Shown: piece by piece, positions 63,377-64,000 of the stretch
Position numbering within the stretch: position 1 is the first letter of the stretch
Layout of the letters: every line of letters starts with the position of its first letter
Source: Clostridium oryzae
GTDB lineage: Bacteria; Bacillota; Clostridia; Clostridiales; Clostridiaceae
Reading direction: 5' to 3'
Assembly: GCF_002029235.1 (NCBI RefSeq)
Contig: NZ_MZGV01000008.1
Span: 1-64,000 of the forward strand
DNA: 64,000 nt
Notes under the pieces: generated by a model
The model's input: the letters and a program-made list of their open reading frames with translations, nothing else
Told to the model about the DNA's origin: nothing
Database searches by the model: none
Made by a program: the position numbers and the translations under genes

Positions 63377-64000
63377 TTGTTTAAGGTACTAAAAAGAAAC
63401 GGAAATGCAAAAAGGGGAACTTTTACTACACCTCATGGCACTGTTCAGACCCCAGTATTTATGAATGTAGGTACACTTGCAGCAATTAAGGGTGCCGTAT
63501 CGTCAATGGATCTTAAAGATATCGGATGTCAGGTTGAACTTTCAAATACCTATCATCTTCATCTCAGACCTGGAGACAAAACTGTTTATAAGCTTGGAGG
63601 CCTTCATAAGTTTATGAACTGGGATAGACCAATACTTACAGACTCAGGCGGTTTTCAGGTGTTTTCTCTTGCAAGTATGAGAAAGATAAAGGAGGAAGGG
63701 GTATACTTTAATTCGCATATTGACGGCAGAAAAATATTTATGGGACCTGAAGAAAGTATGCAGATTCAGAGTAATTTAGCTTCTACGATAGCTATGGCTT
63801 TTGATGAATGTGTAGAAAATCCATCTCCTAGAGATTACGTAAAGAGATCTGTAGAGAGAACTACTAGATGGCTTTATAGATGTAAGGATGAAATGGCAAG
63901 ACTTAATTCTATGGAGACTACTATAAACAAAAAGCAAATGCTGTTTGGAATAAACCAAGGCGGTGTTTATGATGATTTAAGGATTGAACACGCAAAGGAA
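63377..64000 (+). CDS. tgt: Queuine tRNA-ribosyltransferase (partial, cut by window end)
   Basis: Open from TTG 63377, after AAAGGCG, to the window edge (208 residues; about 370-380 expected). Motifs: GTFTTPHGTVQTPVFMNVGT, ELSNTYHLHLRPG, LTDSGGFQVFSL containing the substrate-binding Asp, and FGINQGGVYDDLR. It exchanges guanine-34 for preQ1 in tRNAs with GUN anticodons. The gap from queA is 66 nt. Confidence 0.95.
   Translation, partial: MFKVLKRNGNAKRGTFTTPHGTVQTPVFMNVGTLAAIKGAVSSMDLKDIGCQVELSNTYHLHLRPGDKTVYKLGGLHKFMNWDRPILTDSGGFQVFSLASMRKIKEEGVYFNSHIDGRKIFMGPEESMQIQSNLASTIAMAFDECVENPSPRDYVKRSVERTTRWLYRCKDEMARLNSMETTINKKQMLFGINQGGVYDDLRIEHAKE

Noticed and set aside
1-64000. CRISPR array, prophage, tRNA or rRNA genes
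   Set aside because: No regularly spaced repeats, phage structural genes, cloverleaf patterns or rRNA-like sequence were noticed by eye; tRNAscan or CRISPR software could not be run.

Overview
The window is about 64 kb of AT-rich chromosome from an endospore-forming, obligately anaerobic Firmicute, most likely a Clostridium or close relative. Support: strong AGGAGG-type ribosome binding sites, many TTG/GTG starts, sporulation genes (YunB, a BofC-domain protein, coat-like proteins), desulfoferrodoxin, an S-box (SAM-I) riboswitch and the order yebC-bofC-ruvA-ruvB-queA-tgt. No rRNA, tRNA, prophage or CRISPR was seen. The species cannot be named from the sequence.

1-17.6 kb is a mannan/galactomannan-oligosaccharide locus. 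GH36 alpha-galactosidase and a GH26 mannanase (with CBM35 but no signal peptide) run left from a control region shared with a LacI-type regulator. Rightward follow an SGNH esterase, an Lpl-type ABC importer (two permeases and a lipoprotein, no ATPase), a YesM/YesN-type two-component system, then a GH2 beta-mannosidase divergent from an AraC regulator. All the hydrolases look cytoplasmic: acetylated, galactosylated manno-oligosaccharides would be imported whole, deacetylated, degalactosylated and cut to mannose. A mannose-6-phosphate isomerase lies at 36 kb.

17.7-31 kb is mixed: a methyltransferase, a structured intergenic repeat, a Tet(M)-like ribosomal protection GTPase, a ferritin-like protein, a SAM-riboswitch operon (yezD, metQ, metN, metI), a membrane-anchored cysteine-peptidase-like protein, two coat-like genes facing a beta-propeller/coiled-coil protein, an NrtR-like Nudix regulator with nicotinamidase, and ribulose-phosphate epimerase.

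31-53 kb holds signal peptidase I, an FtsH-type protease, HelD, ManA, a CDF cation transporter, an M18 aminopeptidase, an 8.8-kb cyclic beta-1,2-glucan synthase-like gene, a second copy of the structured repeat, desulfoferrodoxin and a class A penicillin-binding protein. 53-64 kb is housekeeping: yunB, hflX, a nucleotidyltransferase-domain protein, a MocR regulator, yigZ, yebC, bofC-like, ruvAB, queA and the start of tgt.

The least explained signals are noncoding: (a) a ~335-400 bp repeat present twice, whose fold is kept between copies and whose end coincides with the stop codon of a different gene each time; (b) a 108-nt multi-stem hairpin between lacI and the esterase gene with a T-box-like loop; (c) several small inverted-repeat (MITE-like) elements; (d) a possible 70-nt promoter-to-terminator unit before the ABC operon.
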